Assembly (NCBI RefSeq): GCF_032854445.1
Contig: NC_088307.1
Span: forward strand, 5,718,017-5,782,016
Origin: Liolophura sinensis
Lineage: Eukaryota; Mollusca; Polyplacophora; Chitonida; Chitonidae
Direction of reading: 5' to 3'
Length of the DNA: 64,000 bases
Below are positions 23,531 to 35,880 of the stretch, in pieces (within the stretch, counting starts at the first letter, position 1; every line of letters starts with the position of its first letter). Position numbers and translations under genes: made by a program. The notes below the pieces were generated by a model. The model was not told the origin of the DNA. It did not search any database and was given only the letters and a program-made list of their open reading frames with translations.

Positions 23531-25520
23531 TGTCATTTACTACTGATATTAATACTATTTTTGTTATTATTATTATTACTACTGATGATACATCAGACAG
23601 CCACATATAAATGTACCGATACATGGTTTTGTTCTTTGTTTTCCATGTCAATTGCTATCTATATTAAGTACCACTCTGAAGTTTTATCCACCCAAACTGT
23701 TAAGGGCCATATCTGAGCCTAAGCTTAATTAGTAAATACAACCAATTATTAAGAACAGTTAGAGGCATGTAAATTTTCAACATACCAACATGCATGCATT
23801 CATCTTCTGACTTTCACGTTCATCATTATTATTTTTGTACGTAAATCCATTCTCATAAAATGACATTTATTCTAGATGAACATGTAAAAGTAATACATAC
23901 TGTAAAAAAAAAAAAAAAAAAAATGCGCTGTGTTCAACAAATCTTCAGATTTTCCACCAACTGATGCGGAACATTTCACCCACCGAAAAACTTTCTCATA
24001 TTCAAAACATCAATAATGTCCTCGTAACTGTCATAATACACCCCAGCACCCAGCACTAGTTAAAATATTACATAAAAGCTCCTTATAAAATTCTCCCCAT
24101 GGATTTGTAAATAATTACTAATATTAAGCAAACTAAACTGGTGTGAGTTACAGAATAAATCAGCCAATCATATTTCTAAAATAAGCAAGCCATCACTATG
24201 GTTACATTAATATTAATTAGACATAACAACCAATCAAACTGAGGTACTTTCATTTCCACCAATGAAATTTCTAATCATCAGGCAATGAATAATTGACAAC
24301 AAGTCAATTTTCCGCTGGAATCATGAAATGCTCTTTCGACTGGTGAAAATGGAAAAAAAAATGTCCATAGCAACAATTAACTGATGTTAATAATTCATAT
24401 AGCTAACTACATGTTTATTCTAAAACTGAAAGCTTCTAAAAAGCAACTACAGCTTTCATGCATATAGCCATCATGATGATTAATATATTTAACAATTCAT
24501 GCTACAATGTTCTTTGTCACTGAAATTCAAACAAGGAACATTGTTGCAAAGGAGGTACAATATATACAACAGTCAAGAAACATTCTGTGAATCAATAACC
24601 AAGGGAAAAACTTCCATCATATTTTTTTTTTCACAGCAACTTAACCTGTTAAATCTGATAAACTTTTTTTCAAAGCTGGTCCACAGAAAGTTGTAAGACT
24701 GGCATGCATGATGTGAAAAGTGATTTTAATGTGGGTTTGATGAAAAGCCTAGTTTGAAACACAGACATATATGTGTACCAAGTGCTGTATGTTATGAACT
24801 AATATGTGTGTGAGAACAGATTAAGGAGAAGGTAAGCAGTGGAGTTATAATAGACAGAAATGATGAGAGACAGATAGGAAATGGCTGGATTTTGGTTTTT
24901 TACACTTTTTGGAGAGGGGGTGATGAGAGGGGCGAATTTCATACAAATTGTGAATACAGTTAACAATATTCTTTTTGCCAAGACATTAAACTTGTCAAAC
25001 ATTTCATATAATTAAAATCAATTCTTTTTTTTTTTCAGAGATAAAATACTTTCTTGACATAATACAACCACCCTTTTTTTATTTCCTTCTACATGATTCG
25101 TCATACTTTTCCAATAATCCACAGTTTCAATTCAACACTGACACAATGATGCACCAAGGGACATAATTCAAGATTACTGAAGACTTCTCTGACCATGCTG
25201 GGTGGTTTCCCTTGACATCTTAACAGGGGAATACTTTCTGAATGTTAAACTTTGTATTAAGTTCTAATGTCACAAAATAGTATACCATTTTATATTGATT
25301 GCTTTTCCCCTTTATTTCCGTGAGATTTTACAGGCATTTTAAAATACACCTGCTTGTCAAATCATCTACGTTTTAATTCAGCAGAAAAAACTGAAAAATT
25401 TCACAAAAAAAAAAAAAAAAAAGGATCAAAATAAATGGACTATTTTCCAAAACTCTGGAACAATTAAAGTACAATGAATGGTATTCATTGGAAGATGATA
25501 TAAAGGACAGAGTGAATAAC

Positions 25521-25554
25521 GGGGGGGTGGGGGTGGGGGGGGTGGGGGGGAGGG
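25521..25554 (+). other. G-run cluster, potential G-quadruplex
   Basis: Five runs of five to nine G are separated by single T or A bases, meeting the simple four-tract rule. It is C-rich on the sense strand of the gene. Confidence 0.6.
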
Positions 25555-26444
25555 TTTCGAGAGGCATTAAGGAGATTAATGAGGTTAAATGAGTAGATGA
25601 GTTTTATTATTATATCATGAAAAGTCAGACTGGAAATTAAAGTTTAATATAATTTGAATTAAATATTATTAAAACCTCACACAATGTAAACTGGGTGATT
25701 TAATCAGTAAGGTGAGAGTTAAATTTAACCTATTTGATGCATGTCATCAACAATTTGACATTTTCATAGTGAATAGTTAATGTCAGTCCGCAGTAATTAA
25801 CAGAATAAATACGTTACAACTCTGGTGCAAGGGAGATCACTCTAGAAATGCTAAAGACATAGATAAACAGTACATCACACATTTTTTGCTATATGTAATA
25901 ACACATGTAATCAGTTCTTACAGTTGTACATATAATCAGAGAGAGAAAAGATTGAAAAATAAATACTAAATACTGATTCCATAAATAAACAACAATGTAA
26001 AGGTACAAACACACGTAAACTGACACAAAATATCAAGAATTGTTTCCACACCACATTTAAAATTGACAAACACTGAAATTTTTTTTTTTTAACTATCAAA
26101 GCATATTGATTTAGCATGAATGATATATTACCAGTTTGCAGGTTTGCCAAAAACACACTGCAACCATTTAACACTAAATCTTCTAATACTCCAAAAACAA
26201 TTACATTAGAAATATCTGTAGTTATCAATGTTTGTCATATTTATCATTTAAAGATCAAAAGTTGTGGATGTTGCCAAGACAGACCCACAGGAGACATAAA
26301 GCAGGCATAATAACATAGAGCACTACCACCACATATGCATACATAGTACATGTACACACCACAATCTCAAAACCCTCTACCTTTGCCTATGTTTAGAGAT
26401 AAACCCACATGGCTCAAATGAGTGCAGCTTCACTTCAAAACCCT

Positions 26445-26595
26445 AGGCCCTCTTTCACAAAACTTTTTTGTAAATCAATTTCTCTTAACTTTTCTCTCGT
26501 AAAGGACGTCGCCTTATAACATTATATATGTTATCTAGCCGTCTTTTATGGAAAAAAAAGTAGCCAGAAATACTACTTACAAAATTTGGGGCCTG
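26445..26595. mobile_element. Small TIR element, second copy of the 18791 family
   Basis: AGGCCCTCTTTCACAAAACT at the left is mirrored by ACTTACAAAATTTGGGGCCT at the right. The internal TTTCTCTxxTAAAxGACGTC section also matches the copy at 18791. Confidence 0.7.
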
Positions 26596-26881
26596 GTCTT
26601 AAGCATGTGAAACACTGCGATGTTTTAACAGTACAGTATGTAGACACTGCTTGCTTACAGCATTGAAAAGAGCAAAGGGACCCCTGTACAGTTTTAAACC
26701 TTGCTGCACAGTCCTGGGCGGTATTGCACAGTAAAAGTACAGTTTTGCATACACAGCTGATATACGGTACTTTGTGGCTCACAACTGCACAGTGCTATGC
26801 AACTGCTGCCAAGTATCATGCAGTAAACAAGTGTTCATGACAGCACTCTACCATCATGACCATGCAACCACTGACTGGGTG

Positions 26882-27055
26882 GTACAGATATGAAACTGTC
26901 AGACACAACTGTACAGATATGAAACCGTCAAACAGAACTGTACAGATATGAAACTGTCATACAGAACTGAACAGATATGAAACTGTCAGACAGAACTGAA
27001 CAGATATGAAACTATCAGACAGAACTGTACAGATATGAAACTGTCAGACGGAACT
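26882..27055. repeat. Tandem array, 29-bp unit, 6 copies
   Basis: The unit GTACAGATATGAAACTGTCA plus GACAGAACT is repeated six times with few differences (ACAC/ACAG, TGT/TAT) and no length change. Confidence 0.96.
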
Positions 27056-29574
27056 GCACCTCTTGTACCTAACTGTTAAGAGGTGTGTTTCTGGCCTATA
27101 GAAGGTTTACTTATACGTCCATACACAGGCTGGAGTTTCCACCAAATTTACACTTCTAAACCAACAGATAAGTCCAGCTTAAAATGGTTCAGTACTGCTT
27201 GTGTTACATAATACCCTCTTCCACATCTGAGCCTTGCATTTGTCAACTCGCTATAACATATGCTTTATCGAAACCAAGGAAAACCAAAATAACCATTCTT
27301 AGTGCTTTGGGTTCTTGTACGATGCTAAAATTATCTCCTAGCACAAGCAAAGGTAGAAGATTTTGGGTAATGTACAAAACACAGGGGGTACACACAGTCG
27401 CATATTTACCCTATACCCCTAAGGCATAACCCCTGGGGGTGTGGGGGACATTTTACCTGGTTTACTGCTAAGTCCTCAGTCAGTGTGAAATTATCAAGAA
27501 GGTTTTTTTTGTGTAAATATCACATTAGAAGATAACATTTTGTAGTACTGTCCAGTTTAGGCTTTAAAAAGTTACTGAATTCTTTCAATTGTGTTCTTGA
27601 GATATTGAAGATACAATGCACTTGAAACTGTAACAATGCATGTAAAATTTCATGTATGTAACCACGAAAAGACATTACCAAAAAACTACAACCTGTTTAG
27701 CTCTAAGAAAAAGTTGTGACCCACACTCAGGACAAGTTTGAATTGAAGATGCAAGAAGCAAATTTATACAGTTTACAATAAAGATATTGACATCAATGTT
27801 CTAAATTGTTTTATAGTCTCTTTATGAGCTTTCAGGAATGCTATAGACACATTAAAGATTTTTTTTGTCAAACTGAAGTTCAAGTAGTCATGAGGAAAAG
27901 TACAAAAATAAGACATTTACACGAAGAAATTAAATGTGAAATATCAAACACACAGAGAAAACGATTAATGACGTATCACACACTTTTAGCTCAACCAATC
28001 ACAAACAATTAAGGATTGAGCAGATGGATTATGTAATTTTAGATTTAATAAAATGTTGTGTAAAGTCTTATGTGTACATGTTGTAACTTTGTGAGAAAAT
28101 AGGGGCCATGCGATTCTTTCAAAAGACATAGTTTCAAAAAATGAAAAAATGAAAAATGAAAAAATAGAAAGGCAAGCAATTTGTTTAAGGCGGTATTCTG
28201 GCAACTCATTCAAGCTTCAAAAGTTGTATATTAAAATTCTGGTTTAATCACATAAACTGGAGAGGACGGCACGATTATTTTACATATTAAGCTGACAGAT
28301 AGATGTTAAAAGAGAAGGGAAAGACAGAGAGAGATAGAGCACCCATCACCAATAACAACAACAACATCCACAGAAACCATCACCATGGTTACAGAATTGG
28401 GTTAGAAACCAGTACTGTGTATCAAACTATGTTCTATGCCATATTACATGCAGCCATCTATCTTCAGACCAGCCTGAACCACAACAACAGCGCCTTCCTT
28501 ATTTCCAAGAGAGTCAATTCTCAACTTCGTCCAGTTTCGAATTTTAAGTACCCATACCAACTGAGATCTTAGTTCAACAATTTTCTTATCTTCATTTAAC
28601 ACTTTTTTTTTAAAATACCATAATGCATGTATTGCAGAGATGTAATTTACATGTAGAAACAGGTGAAAAGATGTGAAAGAGACATATGTCGTGTCAATTT
28701 GAAAAAGGCATATTTATATGTGTGGGAATTCAGACACTCTAGTTTGGCAATGATTAAACATTCTCTTATTACATTTGCCAAAGAAGGGCATTTTCCACTT
28801 AGAAATATCAACCAACAGAAGACATTCCTGGAAGACCAGCAGAAAACCTGAGAGCCTTAAACTCATATGACAGCACTTACCGAACCAGAATCTGTCTTAC
28901 AAAGCAGATACACCCTTTTTTGAAAAATCAATGCCATGAAATTACACTTAAAATACTTCCAGTGTGGTCAGAGACAAAGAGAGAGAGGGAGAGAGAGATA
29001 GAGTCTTGTATACATGCAGAAGACAAAGAAAGAAGGGTTATAGAAGGAAAATGTGATCAGTTTGAAAAAGCCACAGAGAGTAAAAACAGAAACCTGGGAT
29101 AATATGGTATACCACAGAAAGTGAAGAGATAAGCAGAGAGCTCCTCTGATTCAGACAGAAAGCTTTAAACTTTCAGAAGGATAAGCGAAACCACAAGATA
29201 TTTCAGAAAAAGGCTGATACAAGACCCAAATGAGCCCTAACATTTTATGTATGTTCTTAGTTCAGAACTCTTTTGTTGTCTTTTACATGGCAAACTTCTT
29301 CTGGGAAACAGTCAAGATGGAGTACTTTATGAAAACAGTTCAACATACTCAATGCAAAAGAGTTCCAATTTCAAGGGAAATAACAACTCTCCCTAATGTG
29401 GCCTAGTAGAGTTGTTTCTTTTTCTGCAAGTTTCAAAAGGCTGAAGATGTTCTGAACCAATTAATGAATGAAAATTCTTTCCAATTTCAGAACGACTGAA
29501 AACAAAAAGCAAACACGAGTGTTGATTTGTGAACGTTTGCTTGATTTCAAGTTTCTCTTGCGTCAAAAAACAAT

Positions 29575-29600
29575 GTTGCCATGGAAACCAGCAACCAATC
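29575..29600 (+). promoter_or_regulatory. RFX X-box next to a CCAAT box
   Basis: GTTGCCATGGAAAC at 29575-29588 fits the RFX X-box consensus, and CCAATC begins seven bases later. It lies about 750 bp inside the large intron, downstream of exon 2. A chance match cannot be excluded. Confidence 0.3.
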
Positions 29601-30297
29601 AGGTGTCAATGTCTGTGAAAATCAATGAATAATGAAAATAACTACTACTAAAAAACGAAGTGAGTGAAGTGAGTAATGGGAAAAACAAAAGTGTGATGGA
29701 TAATGGAGGGATAAAAGCATATCCAAGCACTACAAAACAAAACGACAAACAAAAAAGTAAACAACTGAAGAACATTCAAGACAATGATGAAATGAGGTGG
29801 ACATGAAAAGCCAGGGAATGGTATATGACCTACAGCAGCCCAACTATGCCAATAACTGTAACCATAGCAACCTTGATCTAGTCAAAATCTAATGACAGAC
29901 CCAAGATTCTTGACCAAGAGAAAAACATAATAAATAATGACAGCAAGACAAAAGGGATGACTATAACATATCCAACTGAGATATATCTAAAATGGAAGGA
30001 AGGGGACTAATAAAAAAAAAATGTAGAACTTATAAAACTAAACTGGAACGAAAGCTGGCGGGTGATACAGTCGATACATTTTTCTTGCCCACTTTCCCAA
30101 AACTTTGCAAGACTTTTCTTGTTTATGCATGAAATACCACAGGAAAAAAAAATCCCAGAATTTGGAATATATATATTTTTAGCAAATATGATGTACCGTA
30201 AAAAAAAAAAAAAATATCTGCTGTACGAATTTGTGCAAATGAATTGGTAAAGTGGTATTGACTATAGGAACTACAGGCTGGTGGCAGAAGTAGACTA

Positions 30298-30516
<219 letters not shown>

Positions 30517-30616
30517 TTATTTATATATTTCTTTGGTGTATAATGTTGTACTGTGACACCAAAACTGGTCAGGGTTACGGGTACGAAGAACGGAGTGCTC
30601 AGGTTAATTTCACCTC

Positions 30617-30657
30617 TGACCTTCACCACAGCTTAAGGGCCAGAAGGTCACAGGTTA
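30617..30657. promoter_or_regulatory. Nuclear-receptor-like half-sites (DR1)
   Basis: AGGTCACAGGTTA at 30645-30657 is a direct repeat of two half-sites with one-base spacing, the DR1 form used by HNF4/RXR. TGACCTTCA at 30617-30625 is a third half-site in the opposite orientation. The block is GC-richer than its neighbours and lies about 130 bp upstream of exon 2. Confidence 0.25.
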
Positions 30658-31149
30658 CCAGCGCTTTAACCATCAGCAAACAAACGGTAAGAATAAAAAT
30701 AAAAAGAAAACCAAAGAAAAACAGAATGATTTTAAAACAGAAAATCAAATATCTGCCATTTAGGACAAAATGCTTTCCATCTAACTCAGATATTTCATCT
30801 GTGTTTTAAAACTTACTCGTTACTTTTAAGACTTGTACACCAACAACAGCGGGGTTAATGGGTAGAGGAAAACCATCTGAGCCCCAGGGAAAGCGAAACA
30901 CTTTGTGTAGAGGTTATCATCCACATTCAAAAGCCTACAATTCTACATACATGTATTTATACGGATCATGAATCAAGCAGTCCTATTTCCTCTTCAGTGG
31001 CAAAACATCAATGGATCATTGCCTGCAGAAATATGTATGAATTCTAACCTGTTTCCTTAAAAAAAAACATCGCGTTATTACTCAGTGTTTGTTCATCTCC
31101 TTATTAGCAAACAAAGACACACGTTCCCAGCTATGAGTTCATAGGAGCC

Positions 31150-31206
31150 TAATTTGCATATTAAACGAGACTTGCTGACAGAGTAGAGGGGCTCGTAATG
31201 GGATTA
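31150..31206. promoter_or_regulatory. POU octamer and GGATTA homeodomain motif
   Basis: ATTTGCAT at 31152-31159 is an exact octamer. TAATGGGATTA at 31196-31206 contains a K50-homeodomain (Otx/Pitx) site. The intervening sequence is non-repetitive. Confidence 0.2.
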
Positions 31207-32184
31207 CTATGGGAGGATGAAGTTTCTTTGAAACACAGACTACGTGAGATGAAATGAGCTATATGCAAACTGTGTTAGAGTTTTTTTAACATGAGTATTT
31301 TCATCAACATATCAAGCACATGGATATACTTGGATATCAAGTTTTGACCACAATATGGTTGTGGACTAACATTTAATTCAGATTTCATTGTTAAAATCTG
31401 CTGGCTACATCTAAATCAGAAAATACATTAGTAAACAATTAGTTTTCTAACCAGAGCCTACAGGGTGTCTCAGCTTGAATACCACTTTAATGGCTTTCTG
31501 CAAGTCGTAACTTTTACAATACAATTATTCAATGAAATAATTGATTTTAAACGAAGCAAGATAAGTTTTATATAAAAAAGGATAAAACACTGATGGCCAT
31601 TTCTTTTATTTGTTTCATTACATTCTGTTTTTCTACTTTTCCACATGAGGAGATTTAATCTTTCTACCTGTATGCCAAGAAACAATTACAGGTAAATGGA
31701 GTTAAAATGGCACAGGTACAATTGTGTCGTGAACATTCACCTGTGGCATTTATTAATTCCTGAGATTTGACTTGTGTTCTAAACCAATCACTAAACTTGT
31801 CTATTACAAGCACCACGATAGATACATGTATCAGTGTATGAACTAACGACTCAAAACTCGCAGCTAAAATTCTAAGTTAATTAAATCTGAGGCTATTAAG
31901 AGAATTAAGAGATTACCTGAAGGGATTTTGCTAATTCTTTCTCATTGTTCATCCTCTCGTTTCAGCGACATCTCTAAATCCTTAGAGACTCATTAAATTA
32001 TCATTATGCTATATCATATGGGCTGACCGTATCCCACCCCTGGGCCAATGAATCCCCACACACAGGATAATGATCTATACATGCACCTCCACTTCAAACA
32101 TACCACCTCACTGGTCAGTAGTGGAGTTTTGAGTTCATATTCTTTTGTCACTACAAGTTAAAAAAAATAAACTTTACTCTGTCA

Positions 32185-32282
32185 TTTTATTTGATTTATT
32201 TGACAGGTGTTGTATGCCATACTGAAGAATATTTTTCTTACACCATGACGGCCAACATTATGGTGGCAGGAAACTGGGTCCA
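32185..32282 (-). mobile_element. SINE family A fragment
   Basis: TTTATTTGACAGGTGTTGTA, GCCATACTGAAGAATATTTT and ACGGCCAACATTATGGTGG match the tail and body in minus orientation with many substitutions. Confidence 0.75.
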
Positions 32283-32659
32283 CTGTATCATGCGACTTGT
32301 TAAAAATGTTAGTCAGTTTTTGCTGATATAAATTTTCTGACTTTCAGCCACAGGACCAAAACATGTTCTGGAGTCAAAAGTGAAGCATTTTCCCATCACT
32401 AACTTACTATAAAAGGTTCATAAATGTTCGGCTTGTCTATTTTCTCCATCATTTATCTAGTATCATATGAATACCTTTTTGTGAAACTTTTTCTGAGATA
32501 TATATGTTAAGGTAAAAGTAATAAAAAATGGTTGCAGAACATTTTTGACAGTTCACATGGTAAAGAAGGACTTACTTAATTTTAGATTACTGACATCTTT
32601 GGTGATAAAAGAGTTAGAACGCAAAACACCACTACTGGTATGAACCTGATTGGTAAGAG

Positions 32660-32760
32660 CTGGAGGGGCCATGGTCTAGTGGTTAGACGAGCTTGCATTC
32701 AATTAATTCCCAAGGTTCCACTTAAAACCTACAGGCCTTGGGACAGGCAGTTTGTCAATA
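32660..32760 (+). mobile_element. tRNA-like SINE head, diverged
   Basis: ATGGTCTAGTGGTTAGACG resembles a tRNA A-box arm, as in tRNA-Glu or tRNA-Gly derived SINEs, but the following sequence does not fold as a tRNA and has no good B box. I read it as a SINE remnant. Confidence 0.45.
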
Positions 32761-32809
32761 ACTTTGAAAAGTTCGAGGTTTTTTTCTTATAAAAAATAGT
32801 ATAGTGTGG

Positions 32810-32937
32810 AACAAAAGCTGCCGCCACTGAAGTACCATGCCAAAGACACCAGACATGACACCCCATCTAGTTACATTAAACTGACACTGGACCGATCAGT
32901 CCTGTTTCCTTGCTACAATCTCTCAGTGCTGAGCACC
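32810..32937 (+). mobile_element. SINE-like family C, copy 1
   Basis: GCCACTGAAGTACCATGCC, AAGACACCAGACATGACACC and CAATCTCTCAGTGCTGAGCA match the copy at 44050. No head or tail is resolved. It runs into the short GAGGCAGCACCA array. Confidence 0.65.
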
Positions 32938-32938
32938 A

Positions 32939-33033
32939 GTTGAGGCAGCACCAGAGTGAGGCAGCACCAAGTGAGGCAGCACCAGAGTGAGGCAGCACCA
33001 GAGTGAGGCAGCACTACAGTGAGGCACCACCAA
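32939..33033. repeat. Short tandem array, 16-17 bp unit, 6 copies
   Basis: GTGAGGCAGCACCAGA is repeated with length variants. The same phrase, GCGAGGC, ends the family C copy at 44222, so the array probably grew from the 3' end of that element. Confidence 0.85.
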
Positions 33034-33332
33034 GTATGATTTTTGCTATGACCCTTCAGAAGTTTGATCTCAAGTCTTTTGACTCAGGTCACCAAAGTGG
33101 TCTGCAAACCATTTTGTAACATTTTTAAACCTACAATTTCTGTAACACCTAAAGAAGTTCATCACTATAAAATCATAGACCTTGAAGTGAGTGCGATTCA
33201 CACAAACAGAAGCTCAGCTGGACAGACATCCAGCATTTCGTCATTTAGAAGGACAACATTTGTAGAGGTGGAGAAGTTTGCCTCCATCTGTCAGTGTCTG
33301 TACGTCACCTACATGTTGTCTTTTTTTATTTT

Positions 33333-33373
33333 TTTGACGTTTTTGGTTTTTTATGCCATACTCAAAACTATTT
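33333..33373 (-). mobile_element. Older SINE A copy, left part, interrupted by a younger insertion
   Basis: TTTTTTATGCCATACTCAAA is the 3' region of a minus-oriented SINE A. It resumes after the nested copy at 33647-33830, where TTTATACAAATAAGGCCATC and GAGCTGGATTTACACATACT continue the body and head. Confidence 0.8.
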
Positions 33374-33646
33374 TGGGGCCTCCGTGGCTCAGTCGGTTAG
33401 CGCGCTAGAACAGCGTAATGACCCTGGAGCCTCTCACCAATGCGGTCGCTGTGAGTTCAAGTCCAGCTCATGTTGGCTTCCTCTCCGGCCGTAAGTGGGA
33501 AGGTTTGTCAGCATCCTGCGGATGGTCGTGGGTTTCTGCCGGGCTCTGCCCGGTTTCCTCCCACCATAATGCTGGCCGCCGTCGTTTAAGTGAAATATTC
33601 TTGAGTACGGCGTAAAACACCAATCAAATAAATAAATAAATAAAAA
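33374..33646 (+). mobile_element. Complete SINE family A with tRNA head, nested insertion
   Basis: The element starts GGGGCCTCCGTGGCTCAGTC, in which TGGCTCAGTCGG is an A box. GTGAGTTCAAGTCC about 75 bp later is a B box. The body includes CGGGCTCTGCCCGG and AATGCTGGCCGCCGTCG, then AAGTGAAATATTCTTGAGTA and the AAATAAATAAATAAATAAAA tail. The 12-bp duplication TCAAAACTATTT flanks it exactly at 33362-33373 and 33647-33658. It is the reference copy for this family in the window. Confidence 0.96.
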
Positions 33647-33830
33647 TCAAAACTATTTCATTTATACAAATAAGGCCATCATTATGGTGTACCACCCACA
33701 CGATCTTCCCAACACAACTATCATGAGCTGGATTTACACATACTGTCATCGCACTGGTGCGAGGCTCCTGAGTCCTTGTGTAGCGCTAGCCTACCTAACA
33801 CTCCGCCAGACAGGTCCCTCACCTACCATT
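33647..33830 (-). mobile_element. Older SINE A copy, right part
   Basis: This is the continuation of the interrupted copy: body traces, then GATGACAGTATGTGTAAATC on the minus strand (B-box region), and GGCTAGCGCTACACAAGGAC (head). It ends about 25 bp left of exon 1. Confidence 0.7.
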
Positions 33831-33855
33831 AAGGAGAATTTGTTACGACACTAAC

Positions 33856-34155
33856 CTTGTTTCTGCCGTCCCCTTTAGCACCGTAATATCCCACCCTATA
33901 CCAGGTGCATACAAACACCCACGTGGCCTGGAAATTCGGGTACTCAGGATGGTGAGTGCGAATGTCACACGATGCTCGCTCCAGAATGTCCATACGAGTG
34001 CTCTCCCCATACCATACGTGTCCCCCGGGCACTTTCTCAATGTCAACATCCGCCCAGAAGGGTGCTACGAGGGCGGTGCCGTTGATGGGAAAACTCACAG
34101 GCTGATAGCGGTCGCTGAACTCCTTGTTGAAGGAGATAATTCCATTGTTACTCAC
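33856..34155 (-). CDS. Internal exon 1 of mesh-like gene: N-terminal part of NIDO domain
   Basis: This 300-bp exon is in phase 0 at both ends and encodes 100 residues. It is preceded on the minus strand by a TTGTTGTTGTAG acceptor and followed by a GTTAGT donor. The protein opens VSNNGIISFN, continues with a VAPFWADVDIE segment (residues 30-40) and ends with TWVFVCTWYRVGYYG (residues 78-92). These are the core strands of the NIDO domain found in nidogen, alpha-tectorin, mucin-4, SNED1 and Protein mesh. There is an N-glycosylation sequon at residue 25, as expected for an extracellular protein. NIDO domains normally have about 40-60 more residues before this point, so an upstream exon is missing from my annotation. 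The protein is inferred to be secreted or on the cell surface. The NIDO call is firm; the exact family member is inferred from the exons that follow. Confidence 0.92.
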
Positions 34156-34924
34156 CTACAACAACAACAACAAGAACATGTCAGGTACCTGTGACAAATC
34201 AACCAATAATAGAAAAAGAATCTCAGAACTGTTTATCTTATATGATATTCATGCTGAAGTTGGCTGGAGATTTTGATAAATACAAATAATGCCAAGTCTG
34301 ACATAGAATACATATAAAGACAACCCTGAAGAGAGAGAAAATTGTTTGAGAATGTTCTAACTAAAAGTTAAAAGCTGCCAATACTGTATTTGAGGTATAA
34401 AAAATTCACCACAAAAAATAGCATTTAGGTTGTAAAATTTTACTTTCAGTGGGAAAACTTTCATTTGTGGGAAAACTTTCATTTTTGCAGTACAATATTA
34501 TCCTACCTTTGAAACAATTACACTAACATGTAAATAAACCTTTCCAACAACAATGAAACTCTCATAATCATTCAATATCGAAGAAGGTTTATGTCATTTA
34601 CAGTAATCTATCCAGAGTTGGATATGAACACATGGACCTCCTCCACTGCAGCAGGATCGGTTAAGGACAATTTTATAGGCAAAAAGGCCTACATGTAAAA
34701 TAGAGAAATTACCACAAAGGACTAAATATACATGATTTTCTGATTATTTCCAGTCTCACCAAGAATCATTACCAGCCACACCATGGGTGAGCTTCAAGGA
34801 CACAACCAAAACTGAACCCGTAAACTTGCCACCTAATAATGATTAAACCATTTCTAATGTTTCACCACTTTGTGAAGGGACTGGTCACTAAAAGTGAAAA
34901 CATCACAACCTGGATCTCAATAAT

Positions 34925-35880
34925 GAAAGGAATGGACCTCACATATGAAGGGATTGGACCTCACATACTGTATGAAGGGAATGGACATCACAAAGGGAAT
35001 GGACATCACAAAGGGAATGGACCTCACAAATAAAGGGAACGGACCTCACAAATGAAGGGAATGGACCTCATATACTGTATGAAGAGAATGGACCTCACAA
35101 ATGAAGGGAATGGATCTCATATATGAAGGGAATGGACCTCACAAATGAAGGGAATGGATCTCATATATGAAGGGAATGGACCTCACTAATGAAGCGAATC
35201 ATGCTTGCAAATGATGGGAATAGACCTCACATACGAACGGAACGGACCTCACAAATGAAGGGAATAGTCTTAACTAACGAAGGGAATGGACCTCACTAAT
35301 GAAGGGAAAGGACCTCACTAACAAAGGAAAAGGGCTTAACTAATGAAGGGAACGGGTCTCACTAATAAAGGGAATGGGCCTCACTAATATAGGGAATGGG
35401 CCTCACTAATTCAGGGAAGGACCTCAATATTGAAGAGAACGGACCTCACTAATGAAGGGAACGGACCTCACATATGAAAAGAATGGACCTCACTGACGAA
35501 GGGAATGGGCTGGACTAGCAAAGGAAATGGACCTCACTAATTCAGGGAAAGGACCTCACTAATGAAAGCAATGGACCTCACTAATGAAGGGAATAGACCT
35601 CACATATGAAAGGAATGGACCTCACTGATGAAGGGAATGAACCTCACTAATTAAGGGAAAGGATCTCACAAATGAAGGGAAAGGACATTAGGGAAAGGGT
35701 CTCACAAATGAAGGGTAAGGACATCATTAATGAAGAGAAAGGACCTCACATATGAAGGGAACGGACCTGACAAATGAAGGGAATGGGCCTCACTAATGAA
35801 GGGAATGGACCTCACAAAAGAAGGAAATGACCTCACAAATGAAGGAATGGACCTCACTTATGAAGGGAATGGACCTCATC
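34925..35880. repeat. Minisatellite, about 22-bp unit, roughly 40 copies
   Basis: The core is AATGAAGGGAATGGACCTCA with CT, CA or CAT spacers. Substitutions are frequent and the first copies carry an extra TACTGT insert. Confidence 0.95.

Noticed and set aside
33374-33450. Possible functional tRNA gene
   Set aside because: A and B boxes are present but there is no seven-base acceptor stem or anticodon arm, and the sequence continues into the SINE body.
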